DNA of 64,000 nt, taken from positions 62,001-126,000 of the forward strand of contig NW_022985199.1 of the NCBI RefSeq assembly GCF_010093535.1. Direction: 5' to 3'. Positions 21,566 through 33,095 of this stretch are shown piece by piece. The notes below the pieces were generated by a model that was given only the letters and a program-made list of their open reading frames with translations, ran no database searches and was not told where the DNA came from. This DNA comes from Lindgomyces ingoldianus (taxonomy: Eukaryota; Ascomycota; Dothideomycetes; Pleosporales; Lindgomycetaceae). Position 1 is the stretch's first letter. Each line of letters starts with the position of its first letter. The translations under genes were made by a program, and so were the position numbers.

Positions 21566-24500
21566 GGTGGTCCGTGGTGATGAGACAATTGAGCGAGGGG
21601 GTAGGTGAGACTCTTAAACAGTTGAGGGCAACACAATAGATCTTCAGCTATTGTTGTGGCGGGGTAGAGTCCTAAGTCGAGATAGGAATATCAGGTGTCC
21701 ACGGCAGACGAGCCGTTATGGTGGAGGAGATTGATTAAGCCCAACGAGGCGGATACTTGGAGACCGGTCTGAGTGGATGTAAGCTGAGGCTGTACGGTCC
21801 GTTGGTGGCTGGCAGAAATGGACGAGGTTGAAACGAACAGAGGCCGGGCGAATTAAGAGAGATGATAAATGATCCGGCCGGCGGAAAGAGCAGGTGTAAT
21901 AAGGAAAAAGAGCAAAGGGTTGGGCAGATGCTGAACGGGGGAGTATGGAAGAAGCGGCGCTGCCGAAAGAGGGAGGAAGATGTAGAGGGCTAGCCTGCAC
22001 ACACACACAGCCTAGGGGATAGGAAGGATGGAAGAAGGGATGAGAATGCGAAGAGATTGCACTGACTTGTTGAATGCTCGTACAGAGGCAGCGAAGATAC
22101 TTATTTCAATGGCCGCTTGGGCGGGACTGCACAGAGATTCGATCCTCTGATGGGTGACTCCAGGAATGGATGGTCGGGCTGGAAGGCTGCAAGGCCGCGG
22201 GCCAATCAATTGTGCTGACGCTCAGTGCTCGCGTATTCGAGCGGCACCAGAAACAAGTGTCAGGGTCTTGACAGGCTCCAAGCGGTCCAGGACAGCAACG
22301 TGAGAAGGAGCCCCGTGTGTTTCAAGAGGATTGTTTGGAGGCTATTTCAGCGACTCGTTTCGATGGGTTGTTTTAGAGCATGCGCGCGCACTGCAAGGTG
22401 GAAGTTGATCCAATTTTAATGCCAGGAGTCGGTCGTGCGCTTTCTCATATGTTGCAGAATGTCGTGGTTGGGGCGTTCGGCCTGGTGGATGGGTTGGATC
22501 ACAGTGGAAATCAAATATGAGGCGGTGAGGTGGTATTTGCCCAAGTGGATGAATGGCCTTTGGACACGACTGTGATGCGCACATCTGGGCCATATATCTC
22601 AGCAAGCATCTCCTGCCACCCGGTCATGGCATTATTGCGGGTGGCCATCAAACCTGGGCCACGACGGTGTCATTCGTAGGTTGCTGGCGAAGTCCGCAAT
22701 TCCGCCAGCCATCCCAGCCTCTGCAATCCTGGCGAGACTGCAATCCTAGACACACAGGAGAATAAGGTGTGGCTGCTCGACGGTTCAGGAAGTTCGAAGA
22801 GCACCTTTTTGCCATCACAACGCGTGTGTGCAACATCTAGAGCTGATTACCTGCGCGTCCAAGGGGCGCAACGGAGGGAAGGGTGTGGCGGTGCGGGCCG
22901 CCAGCCAATCAAAGGAGCCTCGGGCGCATCTCGGCCGATGGCCACCCTCGGCTGTCCGATTTTTGGGACAGATCGCCGGCGACATGCGCAATGTGGCTTG
23001 GGCGATGCCATTGGCCGCTGGTCATGCAAACAAATCCTCGCTTGTTTCAACACCACTGGACACCTGCACAAATGACCATTCTAAATGGCCGCCCAAGCGG
23101 TTGAATGCCCAAAGTTATCGACAGTGCCGCTCTCAGCTGCTCCAGATATGAGGCAAATGGGATACCCCCGCTGATGAATGCAAACGTCCCTACTCTTCGT
23201 CTTGTCGAATCACCGTTGCGACCCGCCAGTTTCTTGTCTTCCCTCATGAAGCGCCGGATACACAGCCTCACAACCACCACACCAACATGCTTTTTTCCTG
23301 GAAATCTCTTCTAGAAGCCAAATCTAAGACATCTCGCAGGCACCGCATAATTTCTATCAGGAGACAAGAAAACTCTAGCATATAGCGTCTCGGGATCGCC
23401 GCTGTTGCTGTCGCTAATTGCCTTGTGCTCATCCAGCGTCAATACGTGGGGTTTAGTCTGGTTACAATTCCACCCGCCCAGTTCCCGACGGCCTTTACCT
23501 CCGCACTGCAAATCTCGCAGAGGGCCTCTTTCAAGAACCCAGGGGAGCCGCCGCCGTGAGGCTCTGTGCGCTCGTACACTGATTTGCAAACGTCCCGGCG
23601 CCCGCTTTGAGTGCATTGTCCATGGTGCCTCGATTTAGATGTAGCCGCCGACGAATGCGCTCGTCATACGCCAAAAATGGCACGGGCTCTGCTAACTTTG
23701 AAGTGTCTCTGCAAGTTCACCACCCATGGTGTACGGAGATGGCCTCTCCCGACACTCTGTAAACGCTCGATGGGTCCCTTTTGCTGTCCTTCTTCAACTT
23801 CGCAGTCCGAGAGCATCTTACGTATCGCCATTCCAGTGTTTCGTCTTCACGATACCCCAGCCAGTGACCCGCACTTCGGCCCCCGATTTTTCTAAGGTAT
23901 GTACCTCGACATCGTCCCGGCGGCAACGTTCTTCCGCTCCAGCAATGCTTCATCGTCCGGCCAGTTCTCAAACACTTATCATCAGAGACGCAGCTGTCCC
24001 TTTTCTTGCATCCCGCTCCCATTCCTCGACGCAAAGGAGCACCATTCATCCTTCCGAGAATGAGAGCAAGTGCCGTAATCTGCAGGCCTCCGGACTCTTC
24101 GTTTCCACTAACACAACGCAGCCACTATTCCCCCGATCTCACCAGTACGCAACGTCATGTCAAAGCATCAACACTCCGAGTTTCTGACATCACCAAAGTT
24201 GCGTCCGTTCTCAGCAACACCGCACTAATAACTACGGCAGGAGCTATCGTGAAACTCAAGTGGCGTTCATACTCAAGGTGCGATTTTGTCTCTAAGAATT
24301 GCTTCACGTTCTTGATTCCTCCTCTTGTGAAGGATTGCGACCCCGCCTTGATCAGATGGAATCAAACTGTGCCCACTTCAGCTCCTCTGATTGTCGGTGT
24401 CACCGATACGAGTGTCCGTACTCCCACTGCGCAGTTACGGATTCGACTACTCGATCACCTTAATGATCCTCTAGTGCTAGAACACACATATCAGAATGAG

Positions 24501-27500
24501 AGAAGTTAACAATCTTCATAAAGTAAACAGGAGCAACTGTGGACAGGGCCCCCACAACTGCAAGGTGCCTAAATACCCCAATGCCGCGCTACGTTTGCGA
24601 GTTATTGCTATTCATTTGGCTTTTCGGGTCGTGTATGTGATTATCTCTGACCGCTAGAGACACGATAGTACTAAATTCAACCTCCGGCGTGATAGTAATG
24701 CATTCTCACAATATGTTCGGAGATTATTGCATATCCTCATCAATGCTCAATTGCCCCGGCGGGTCCTGCATGACGGGATTCTCTCTCCTCGGGCGAACCC
24801 CCATCCAGCACAGCACAGTTCACCTTCGAAATTACTACGGACAGCACATCGCATCCTTAATTCTCCACCCGAGCAGATCATCCGCATTTACCCAATTGCG
24901 TCCCATGAAACTGGCCAAAAGAATCATTTCCAGATTCAGTAAGAAGACTAATCCTATCTTGTTACCCTTGTCATTGTCCGGACTTCTTAGCCAATCAGAC
25001 GCCGTTCACTTCGCTTGAGGCCAGCTTGCATTTCGTTTACTTCTACTCGACTCAGCTTGCTTATTTGTTTTGATTCGAAATGTTTCACTCTTTCATGAGG
25101 CGGAGCGGCGCTCCAAGATCTAATCTAGTTGCACGAGATCCTGATATGACCGTTGGACATCCGATGGTGGCGTTGTGGGAAGGAGATGTGGCTTCTCCGT
25201 CAATACTTCCTGCACTCTGCCTCATATGCTTCTCTCCTCCCAGTTCCTGATTTATGCCGCATGGGTAGACCGAGGTCCGGAACACGCCTGTACGATGGTT
25301 AGGCCCCTCATCTTGTGGTGTGGCTTACGGATTGTTCGCAGTCAAGTCATCATATAAGGCATCCCTCGCCAGATTCCCAAATAGACGTTAACCTTCCGTT
25401 TACAGACTTTATCGATAATGCAACAACGGCTCCCTCATCCATCATCTGGTTTCGTTCAACCCCGCAGGCTTTCACATGCTTTGATATGGTTAATCCTTCG
25501 CTCTTCCCCGTGGTGTGATCCTCAACGCAATCCATATCACATTTATTCGGGGTTCTTTCCTCAACCGAACTTCGCTATTTGCATGCCTGCTTGCCGCGGT
25601 CTGCTTACCAAAAGCGCACGGTGACTTCTTTAGGTGCTACTCAACTAAACAAAACGGCGGTTCCTTCATGCGTTTCAAGCTCGATCCACTTCCCCGTAGG
25701 CACAATCCCCCCCGGATCAAGCCAACTCTCGGTAAGTTATCACCAACTCCATCGAGGCATCAAAAGGACCCCATTTCAAAGCCGCATTCATAAGCCTTAT
25801 TGAACATGCGAGATGGATCCCCGCAAGTTGCAACCTGAATCAAAGACCCCATATACTTTACATATCACATCTCACTCGCCAGGCGCACCCCAAGGTTGAC
25901 GAAGTATGCATTGAACCGCGCCTTACTACCTAACGTGGAATATAACAGGAGAACAATTCGGGACCGAAGTTTGCCTCCGGGTAGTGTTCTCTTGGATGAT
26001 GGAAAGGGACTTAACAGTTAGACTCGCCCTGGTTATGTTCCGTGATATGTGATAAGATTTTGGACGCCGACCTTTCTAGCAGATAGAATAACTCTGATCT
26101 AGATCGTTGGCATAGAGTCTCCACCACCCCATGCGTCAAATGCTCTTGAGCCACGAAAAATCTCTAAGAGTCAATGAAGCAGGATTGCTTGTGCAGTGCG
26201 CAGACATTCTTGCATACACCACTGACATTGATATCCACATATAGAGCGGTGAATGATGTGTATTGGAAGTGCCTTGAATATACAATCAGCTTGCTCAACA
26301 CACATGTTGAGTAGATATGCAAAGCAACATACCAAAGGCACATGGAGAATATGGCTGTCGTTTGGTACTCAACCCATTTGGTATGATGGCGGTACTATGT
26401 ATCTGTGAAACGATGGGAAGATTTGAGTCAATGTTGCTATTCTCTAGGCGGAAGAATTGGGACCCTCTCTTGAATAGTAGGGACCATAGGAAGTTTCTTT
26501 GTGTTTGGATAGTATGTACCAATTAATTGTTTTCGACAGCTGTATGAAAGGAGGCAGTGTCTGAAGTAGACGAGACTTCGTGTGCTACATAGGTGTTGAG
26601 ATCAAGTGCGCTTGATAGACGTTGTAGAATGGACAATTCGTTGATCGACCAGATCCGTACCATGCGGAGCCAGAGACTAAAGTTTGTCAACACGGGGCTA
26701 TCATTAGAATCAAAAGTAAAAAGGGAGCTAGACAAACCGCTTGAGAAATCCAGACAAGTAGCAAGCTTGGCTGTGATGGTCCCATGAACCACAAGGACTA
26801 CTTCCCCGAAAGGTTCGTGCAATGGCAAACTGCATGATGCTGCCAGTCCTTTGGAATTGAAAGACATTGCCTCTATATCAGGATTGATTCAGCTTATTTC
26901 AGTCAAGCATCTCTCAAGTATCTCCGCGTCGCTCATCCATTATTGTTGTACCTTAAATGGCCGATCCGTAGAATTGCCAGAACTAGGTAGAAAAGAAACG
27001 AGTGCGGAAGCATCGCGAGGTCGAGTTAGTAACATCGTATATGGCTGGGAACGATGTAGCGGGTTAAGGAGGACAGGGGAAACAACTCAGAGATTGAATT
27101 GGTAGCAGAATAGACGGTCGATTAACCACCGTTAATTGTGGTTCCTAACTGCGGAGTGATGGTGGCCTACACGGTAGTTGAAGATCCAGAGCTGACCAAG
27201 TCCGCTAGGTACTAGCTATCATCATAATCCATCTTAACGACTTTCTCCCACACTGCTTCTGCCCCAATCCCATCTTAAGTAAGTTGATACCAAATGATTA
27301 AAATGAAAACCCTGGGTGGTGAGTCTCTATTAGACCAGCCGACCTCGGTGATTCTCCTCGGCCCGCATCCTTGGTTACAAAAGCCAGCTGGAAGGCACAG
27401 GCCCAGGAGAGAAACATGTCAAGGAGAAGGGTATGCTAACAACTAGAACCATGAGCATGACCACAAGCAAGCGCCGAACTTGCCCCAAAATTAGTAGCAA

Positions 27501-27743
27501 CACGACTACAGGTAACTCACAGGAAGCAGCGAGACTAAATTTCTCAGGGGTCCAAATAAAATTACCCCATTCCTATTCTAAAACAAACAGAGTACAGCAA
27601 CTAAACCCTTCCGTCCTCTTAAACGCCCAACACCAGAGCTAGCCAAGCAGCGAACCCGCAAACTCCATGACTATTCCAAGCGCAAGGACGCCCCTTCTTC
27701 TCATAGACTACCCTCGGCCTCAGGGATGGTAGAGTGCACATGC
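21566..27743. other. 6.2-kb region without a supported gene
   Basis: This is the longest gene-free interval of the window, apart from a doubtful one near 57-61 kb. It lies upstream of the cyclin start and downstream of the carboxypeptidase stop. No frame shows domain motifs, and I see no transposase, reverse transcriptase, long terminal repeat or strongly AT-rich decayed tract. One ACGCGT core occurs near 22819, some 1.25 kb upstream of the cyclin ATG. A 114-aa minus-strand frame with a true ATG lies at 26523-26867 and is listed separately. Candidates for the rest are a long regulatory region, a non-coding transcript or diverged sequence; none can be chosen from sequence alone. Confidence 0.5.
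26523..26867 (-). CDS. Doubtful small ORF, 114 aa
   Basis: It opens with a real ATG (MSFNSKGLAASCSLPLHEP) and contains a fairly hydrophobic, balanced stretch, GEVVLVVHGTITAKLATCL, followed by Ser/Leu-rich sequence with two Trp. No domain is recognised and no splice partner is evident. It could be a small gene, a pseudogene fragment or chance. Confidence 0.2.
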   Translation of the reverse strand: MSFNSKGLAASCSLPLHEPFGEVVLVVHGTITAKLATCLDFSSGLSSSLFTFDSNDSPVLTNFSLWLRMVRIWSINELSILQRLSSALDLNTYVAHEVSSTSDTASFHTAVENN

Positions 27744-30462
27744 TCAGTCTTTCATACCAGCCAATCCAGTGGTCGGAAGAGGCGAATGACAACGTTCCTT
27801 TCTGCGATTATAGAAGAAACGCCACAGTCCAAACACAGCGGCGGCAAGTAGCAGACTGTGAATAATACATGTTGTTTAGTCTACCGGGGTATCAAGTGTA
27901 GGAAACACATGGAACGCGTGAATATGTACAAGAAAGGGCATACTTATACGGGGACGGTGATGCAGGGTTCGCGATGTGTGAATGGAACTCACAACAAAAA
28001 GCCCCCTCCGACGGCTGCCGCGGGTATGATCCACCGAAGATTATGGTCATGGCCAGCGTGTTTGATTTTATAGGGCATGTGGTCGGCAATATCAGTCCCG
28101 CGGTCAGGCGGACCAAAGAAGGAGAACCAGGGTTGTGTGAGGCCCCTGATTGACATTCGGGACGTCGAAAAGTGAAGCGATGAAGCCCCAGAGGTAGGTT
28201 TCGGCGTCCCAGTTGCTGTGTAAACCCCTGTTAAAGGGATTGAAGAAGTTGTAGTAGAACCGGCCTGGAAGCTTGATGTGGCTGTGCTTGGGGTGGTGTA
28301 ATCGCTGTCCTTGGCGTACCAGACACCGTACTTAACTACCCCGCTGGATTGCAGGATTTGGCTAATCTGGTCTCTATTGCAGGTATCGTTGATCGCTCGT
28401 ATCCAGCACGTGTTTTGTGGCTGTTGTGAGAATGCTTTGTTCCCATGATTCGCTACGGAAGGCCCATTAGTTGAGAAGTTTGAGGAGATACTATTGCCGG
28501 TCCCGATATCCTTTGATTGGATAATTCGCGTGAAAACGGTGAAGGCCGTCTCGCCTTGATATGAAGGCACAGTATGTCCAGCATCGTAGATCCGTGAAAA
28601 TGAGAGGTTGTCGTACTGGCGTACTTGTCCGCCAACATATGTATTGTTGACAATGATGTCGGCATATCCAGCATTAGGGAAGGCCGTACTATAAGTAGGC
28701 AGCGTTTTGGCGACCTCGAGAGAAACAGCTTCACCTCCCAACCAATTACAGATCAAGTCACTGCCTCAAAGTCAGATCCATGCTTTAGTGTATTAGCACG
28801 CCCCACGGAACATTGACAGGAACGAGAACACCTGTCATGCCGCTTGCTAGATTAGAGGAAGCGGGAGGAGGGATCTCTTCTTGTGCCGCGAACTGTAGCT
28901 CTTGTAATGTCCCGTAGTATGTACCAGCATATGACAAGAGGACGGTACTTACGCGTCACCATAGATGAATGCAACATGAACACCCATGGTAAGGAGACTA
29001 GCTAGAGAGCCTATCTGGGTCCCACGGACAGTGTCACCAGCTATGATATGTCAGTAAAAAGGCTTTATAAAAGGGGAGCTTGATCATCATGCAGTCCGAC
29101 TTACTTTCATAAAAAGCTGAGGAGACAGCGTTGCTATTTTCCGTGTAGTTGACTCCGGCGCCGATGGACCGCAAAACGTCTGCACTGTTGAGGTACTCTA
29201 AATACGCATAACTCGGGAAAGAGTACGGCTCGAGAGCGCGAATGTCGTAAGGGCTTCTCTTTGAGGCCGTGAGTATCTGACCCAAGATTCCATTGCACGA
29301 GTAGCTAGCATTCTCGCAAAGGCGATTCGTTCCATCAACGTCACCCTCTCCGGCTGGGTCATCACTCTGCATGCTGGCACGACATTGGTCGACGAGATCC
29401 TTGCATCCGGCAGGCGAATTAATTGAGCTGATGAGATTCTGCTGCGTTATGAGGTCGATAGCTCGGATGCCATAGGTGTTGTTGTATGCGAACCGCGGCC
29501 AGAAAGGGGTCTGAATAAGCAGGTCAACAATTCCATTGATGATGCCGACTGACGTGAGCTTGATTTCGAGGGTGGTGTTCCGAGGGATGTCTCCACGGAT
29601 CCGTTTTGCGTTCTGGGCTTCGAAAAGGTTGGCGAAAGCCGGGCCATACTGCCCACCATAGCTCTCTGCGAACAAATTGACCCCAGTTGTCTCCGCCGTC
29701 GTGCTATTAGGGCGGGTGCCGGGGTTGTATTGAGGGAAAGCAGACAGAAAGCCCTGGAGGAAGTGCCAAGATGCGCTTGCGGCGATGATGCTTGTGTTTT
29801 GGGTGTGGGACGAGAGGCCAGACGAGAAGGTGCCGTTGAAAGAGAGCCAGGATGGCGCTGGGCCAGGCTGCGACGCGTTGGTCAGTTCGGACCAGTAGGC
29901 ATTGAGCGTGCCGTTCACCGCGTCGTCGTAGGAGAAGCCGGTTTGAGTAGGCTGGTCGATGAACAGTATGTTGGAGCTTCGATCCCAGCCCCACATGTTC
30001 GCCTGTGTCCCGTAGCTGCCATTGCTCATTTGCATGACCTCGCAAGGCCCAAGTTCTCGGAAGAGGCCAATCATGCTACTACTGCCGGGGCCGCCATTCA
30101 GCCAGATGGTGAGGGGAGCCGTGTCAGGCTGCTCCCGAGCCTCGAAGAACCAGAAGAAGGTATTGATGGAATAGTTCTGCTGGTAGGGCTCGAGGGTGAA
30201 GGGAGGAAGGTTAACATAGCCGGTGTATTGCTTCTGTTTGGAGAAGGCAGTGACGCAAGTTGCAGGGTCAGGTGTTTTGTAGGAGATGGTGATGTTAGGG
30301 TTAATGGGCGACCTGAGGACGGTATCGTAGGTGGGGGGAGGAGACTGGGCGATCGAAGATGGGAAGAGGGCGGCGAAGACTATAATGAATGGCGATAGTT
30401 GGAACTAGGAATCCGAATGTTAGCACAATTAGCCTTGATCGCGGTCAAGGTAGACTTACCAT
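27744..30462 (-). CDS. Serine carboxypeptidase (peptidase family S10) with C-terminal membrane anchor
   Basis: Five exons: 30462-30460, 30404-29105, 29040-28953, 28760-27993 and 27855-27744; 756 aa. Exon 1 codes only the initiator Met. A signal peptide follows (FQLSPFIIVFAALFPSSIAQ), then LTIWLNGGPGSSS, the S10 oxyanion region. The catalytic triad is visible: Ser249 in ESYGG, Asp465 in YGDADLICNWLGGE and His526 in DAGHTVPSYQG. Many N-x-S/T sites indicate a secreted or luminal domain. After residue 600 the chain turns Ser/Thr-rich; one hydrophobic segment formed by joining exons 4 and 5 (IIPAAAVGGGFLFLLLAAAV) is followed by WRFFYNRRKERC, a stop-transfer sequence with a short cytosolic tail. 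The enzyme removes C-terminal residues from peptides at acidic pH. All introns (55, 64, 192 and 137 nt) keep phase. Confidence 0.9.
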
Positions 30463-31141
30463 GCTGTACGGTAAGAGGCTACCGCATGGGGGGTGGAGGA
30501 ATCAAGGGTTCCCAAGGTGTTCAGTCCGCGCAGACATCCAGCCACCAGCATGTGGGCGTCGCTGCCTTCTAGTCCCAGTGAACAGGAAAGCGCATCAGCA
30601 CATCCGTCGTGGGGCGAGGGAAGGAGCTCTCGACTAGCATGCGCGTCCATCGGTGGTGGTGCACGGCAAGGGCCGCTAATGCGCCCAGATTCGGCCCTAG
30701 CGTGGACAGTAGAGCCTCAACGGTTCCAGGAACGAGCGGAGTTCTCGAGTCATGGCCTCAAGTTGGCAACCTCCTCCTCCCCCAGTATTTCCCCAGAATC
30801 ATGGCCATACAGGAGAATTTATGTGTCAAACTGTAGCGAGGCCCATATATGGACCCCCTTGGAAGCCTCTTTTGTACCAACGAATCCTTCGCATGATCTG
30901 GCAGACGGTAGTGGTGAGTGCTAACATACTGCTTGTATTACTACCCTACAAAACACCAAAAACTTTATTATTTTCCATTTTCCATTTTCGCCATTGCTGC
31001 TATTTTTGCCATTGTTGCCATTTTGCCATTTCTGCCAATTTTGTCATTTGCCTCATTTTCGTCAGGTGTTATGTGATGATAGTGAGAAACACAACAACAA
31101 CATCCCAAGACCCCCACATCAGACTCACCCCACCTGCCCAA
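30463..31141. promoter_or_regulatory. Promoter region of the carboxypeptidase gene
   Basis: It lies between the carboxypeptidase start and the stop of the next minus-strand gene. The part at 30969-31061 is T-rich with the hexamer CCATTT and variants repeated many times. No gene is visible. Confidence 0.45.
30969..31061. repeat. Degenerate T-rich CCATTT/GCCATT repeat
   Basis: Units such as TTTTCCATTT, TTTGCCATTG and TTTGCCATTTC recur irregularly for about 90 bp. It is probably a decayed microsatellite near the 3' end of the downstream gene. Confidence 0.65.
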
Positions 31142-33021
31142 TTACAATTCAGTCATGTTTTCATTTCCACTCTCCAGATCCTCACGCGACCTCTCCTTCT
31201 TGAACCTGAGCTTCTTGAACACAAACAAAGCTCCTGCCAACATCAACAGTATCGCAATGATCAACCAGATAGCCACGAGTCCTCTCTCGAGGTTCTTGAT
31301 AGCGACGTTGCTCGTTGCTCCGTTTGACTTCCCTGGGTGAGTCGAGGAACTGCACGGCACCTGAGCAGGCGTGGCAAGAGGAGAAGTCGGAATGTCGGAA
31401 ACTTCGTGAATGGCAGTAGCGGCTCTGGGGTTCAGGATTTGGTTGGGTGCGGGTGAGGTACCCACATACGCACTGGAAGTCGTAGCTGGGCCCTGTTCAC
31501 GCTTCATGCTGTCAAGAGTGGTCGACGAGGAGATTTCAGAGGGGGATTCGTCTGGGGATACCCGCCGCGGCCATGGCAAGTGCTGGATACACCTTGGCTC
31601 CATCCTCTCAGGCTCTAGTTCCGGCTCATCCTCGTTCAATTCCCTCTTGGTGCGGTTCTGGGGGCACCACTCCACCATACCGATGCCCTCGATGAAACGA
31701 CGCCTAGGGAATACAGGGCAGTTCTCGACACTGACCATCCTGAACTCCATCTCCATCAAGTTGTCATGGGCGGCGAGCATCTTCATGTTGATCTGCTTTT
31801 CGGAATATCCATGGTCTCGCAGCTCCTCCACCATTCCTTCATACTCTTTTTTGAACTTGTCGGCCTCCTCTTGGGAGGCATAGCAAGACTTCAACTGGCG
31901 CCCATCCACCACCATATCAATCGGCTCTTCACAATCTGCCGGTGGGAAGTAACGCTCCGTTTCAAGGGGTGGTGGGAGGTCGGCGACTGCACGCGTATTC
32001 AAGTCCCTCTTAGTATGGGTTGCAGGGCACCATTCAACCAGCCCTACATTTTCGACCCAGCGACGCTTTGGATTTTCGCAATTATGGTCGATTGGCAGTT
32101 GGTCAAGCGTTGCGATTGCGGCTTCAAGTTTGTGCCTGATCTCCAATGAGTTATATCCGTTCTTTTTCAGCTCCTGCATGAGGGCTTTGAACTCTTGCAC
32201 GTGCTGCTCGCTCCAAATTTCGTCGTTGCAATCCCATAGCGTGAAATTGTCTACACGATATACGTGTGGGTATTCACATAGTGGCGGTTTCCTGTTCAAC
32301 CTGAAAGACATTTCTATCATCAGAGAACTTAAATTACGAAAAGCGAGCGTCGTGCTTACCATTCCGTGCTAGGTGGTTCGGGTTTTTTCTTTCTCTTCAA
32401 GATGATAGCGCCGTGGATTATGCGGCGCTTTGCATCCCAAATCCCGTCGGTTAAAGCACTGTTTGCGGGAGCGGTTAGACACATTGTATTGCTGATGGGC
32501 TTTAAACTAGTCTGGATGATCGAGCTTCCGACTGTGCTGGACGATAGAGCGGATGAAACTGAGGACGTGTAAGTTGGTCGATTGGCCCATTTACTAGCTA
32601 GCTGAGGCGGAACCAGGAGGGTCTCTCGACCGGAGGAACTTTCGGTGGAACCGCTGACATTGGACCGCGCTGCCAAGTTAAATTCTTCATCTTCTTCATC
32701 CGGGGCAAAGCTTGAGTTCAGGTTATCATCGGTGCGTGTCAAAGCAGTGGACAAGAGCTCCGACGTAGAGGTTAAGCTGATGGCTGGCAATGCAGACTCC
32801 GGAGCGCTGCTACACTCAGGACAATCCGTGTTTGCCTCTTTGAAAACGGGCTCGAGATCTCCCACCCTAGCGTAGCCATCGGGCAAAGTGGTTGAAGACT
32901 CGGGGGCACCTTTGATGAGGTAACAAACTCTATTCCCTGTGAGGCACTCATGGGTGATGATGTTGAGGAATTTCTTATGTTCGTGATATTTGCGGGCGAC
33001 GACTTCGACCCGGAGAGTCAT
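31142..33021 (-). CDS. Single-pass membrane protein with two tandem four-cysteine repeats; 5' end uncertain
   Basis: The model joins 33021-32360 and 32300-31142 (59-nt intron, phase 2) into 606 aa starting at MTLRVEVVARKYHEHKK. Two copies of a roughly 95-residue unit lie in exon 2. Each has a first cysteine (CEYP / CEEP), a second 20-30 residues later, a charged helix (FKALMQELKKNGYNSLEI / YEGMVEELRDHGYSEKQI), a third cysteine (HNCENP / ENCPVF) and the ending VGLVEWCP / IGMVEWCP followed by TKR-[DE]-LN. A Ser/Pro-rich linker precedes a C-terminal TM helix (GLVAIWLIIAILLMLAGALFVF) and a basic-acidic tail. No family is recognised. A probable upstream exon ends at 33095 with a strong donor. Splicing to the first AG (33045) demands a phase-1 upstream frame, which has cysteine-rich coding potential but no ATG; the ATG-containing frame (from about 33231) would instead need the AG just before 33021. 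No signal peptide is seen in either form. Confidence 0.6.
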
Positions 33022-33095
33022 CTTGGTCAAAATCCGAGCTATGCCTAAGGTAACGTGTGAGTGTTCGGGTAGATTCAAGCTATGGGCGACTTACG

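Noticed and set aside
24006..24509. 167-codon plus-strand frame in the gene desert
   Set aside because: It has no early ATG, no domain and is patchily low in complexity; I could not support it as a gene.
21566..27743. Possible RIP-mutated transposon
   Set aside because: The interval is not markedly AT-rich and shows no terminal repeats, transposase or reverse-transcriptase remnants that I can recognise.
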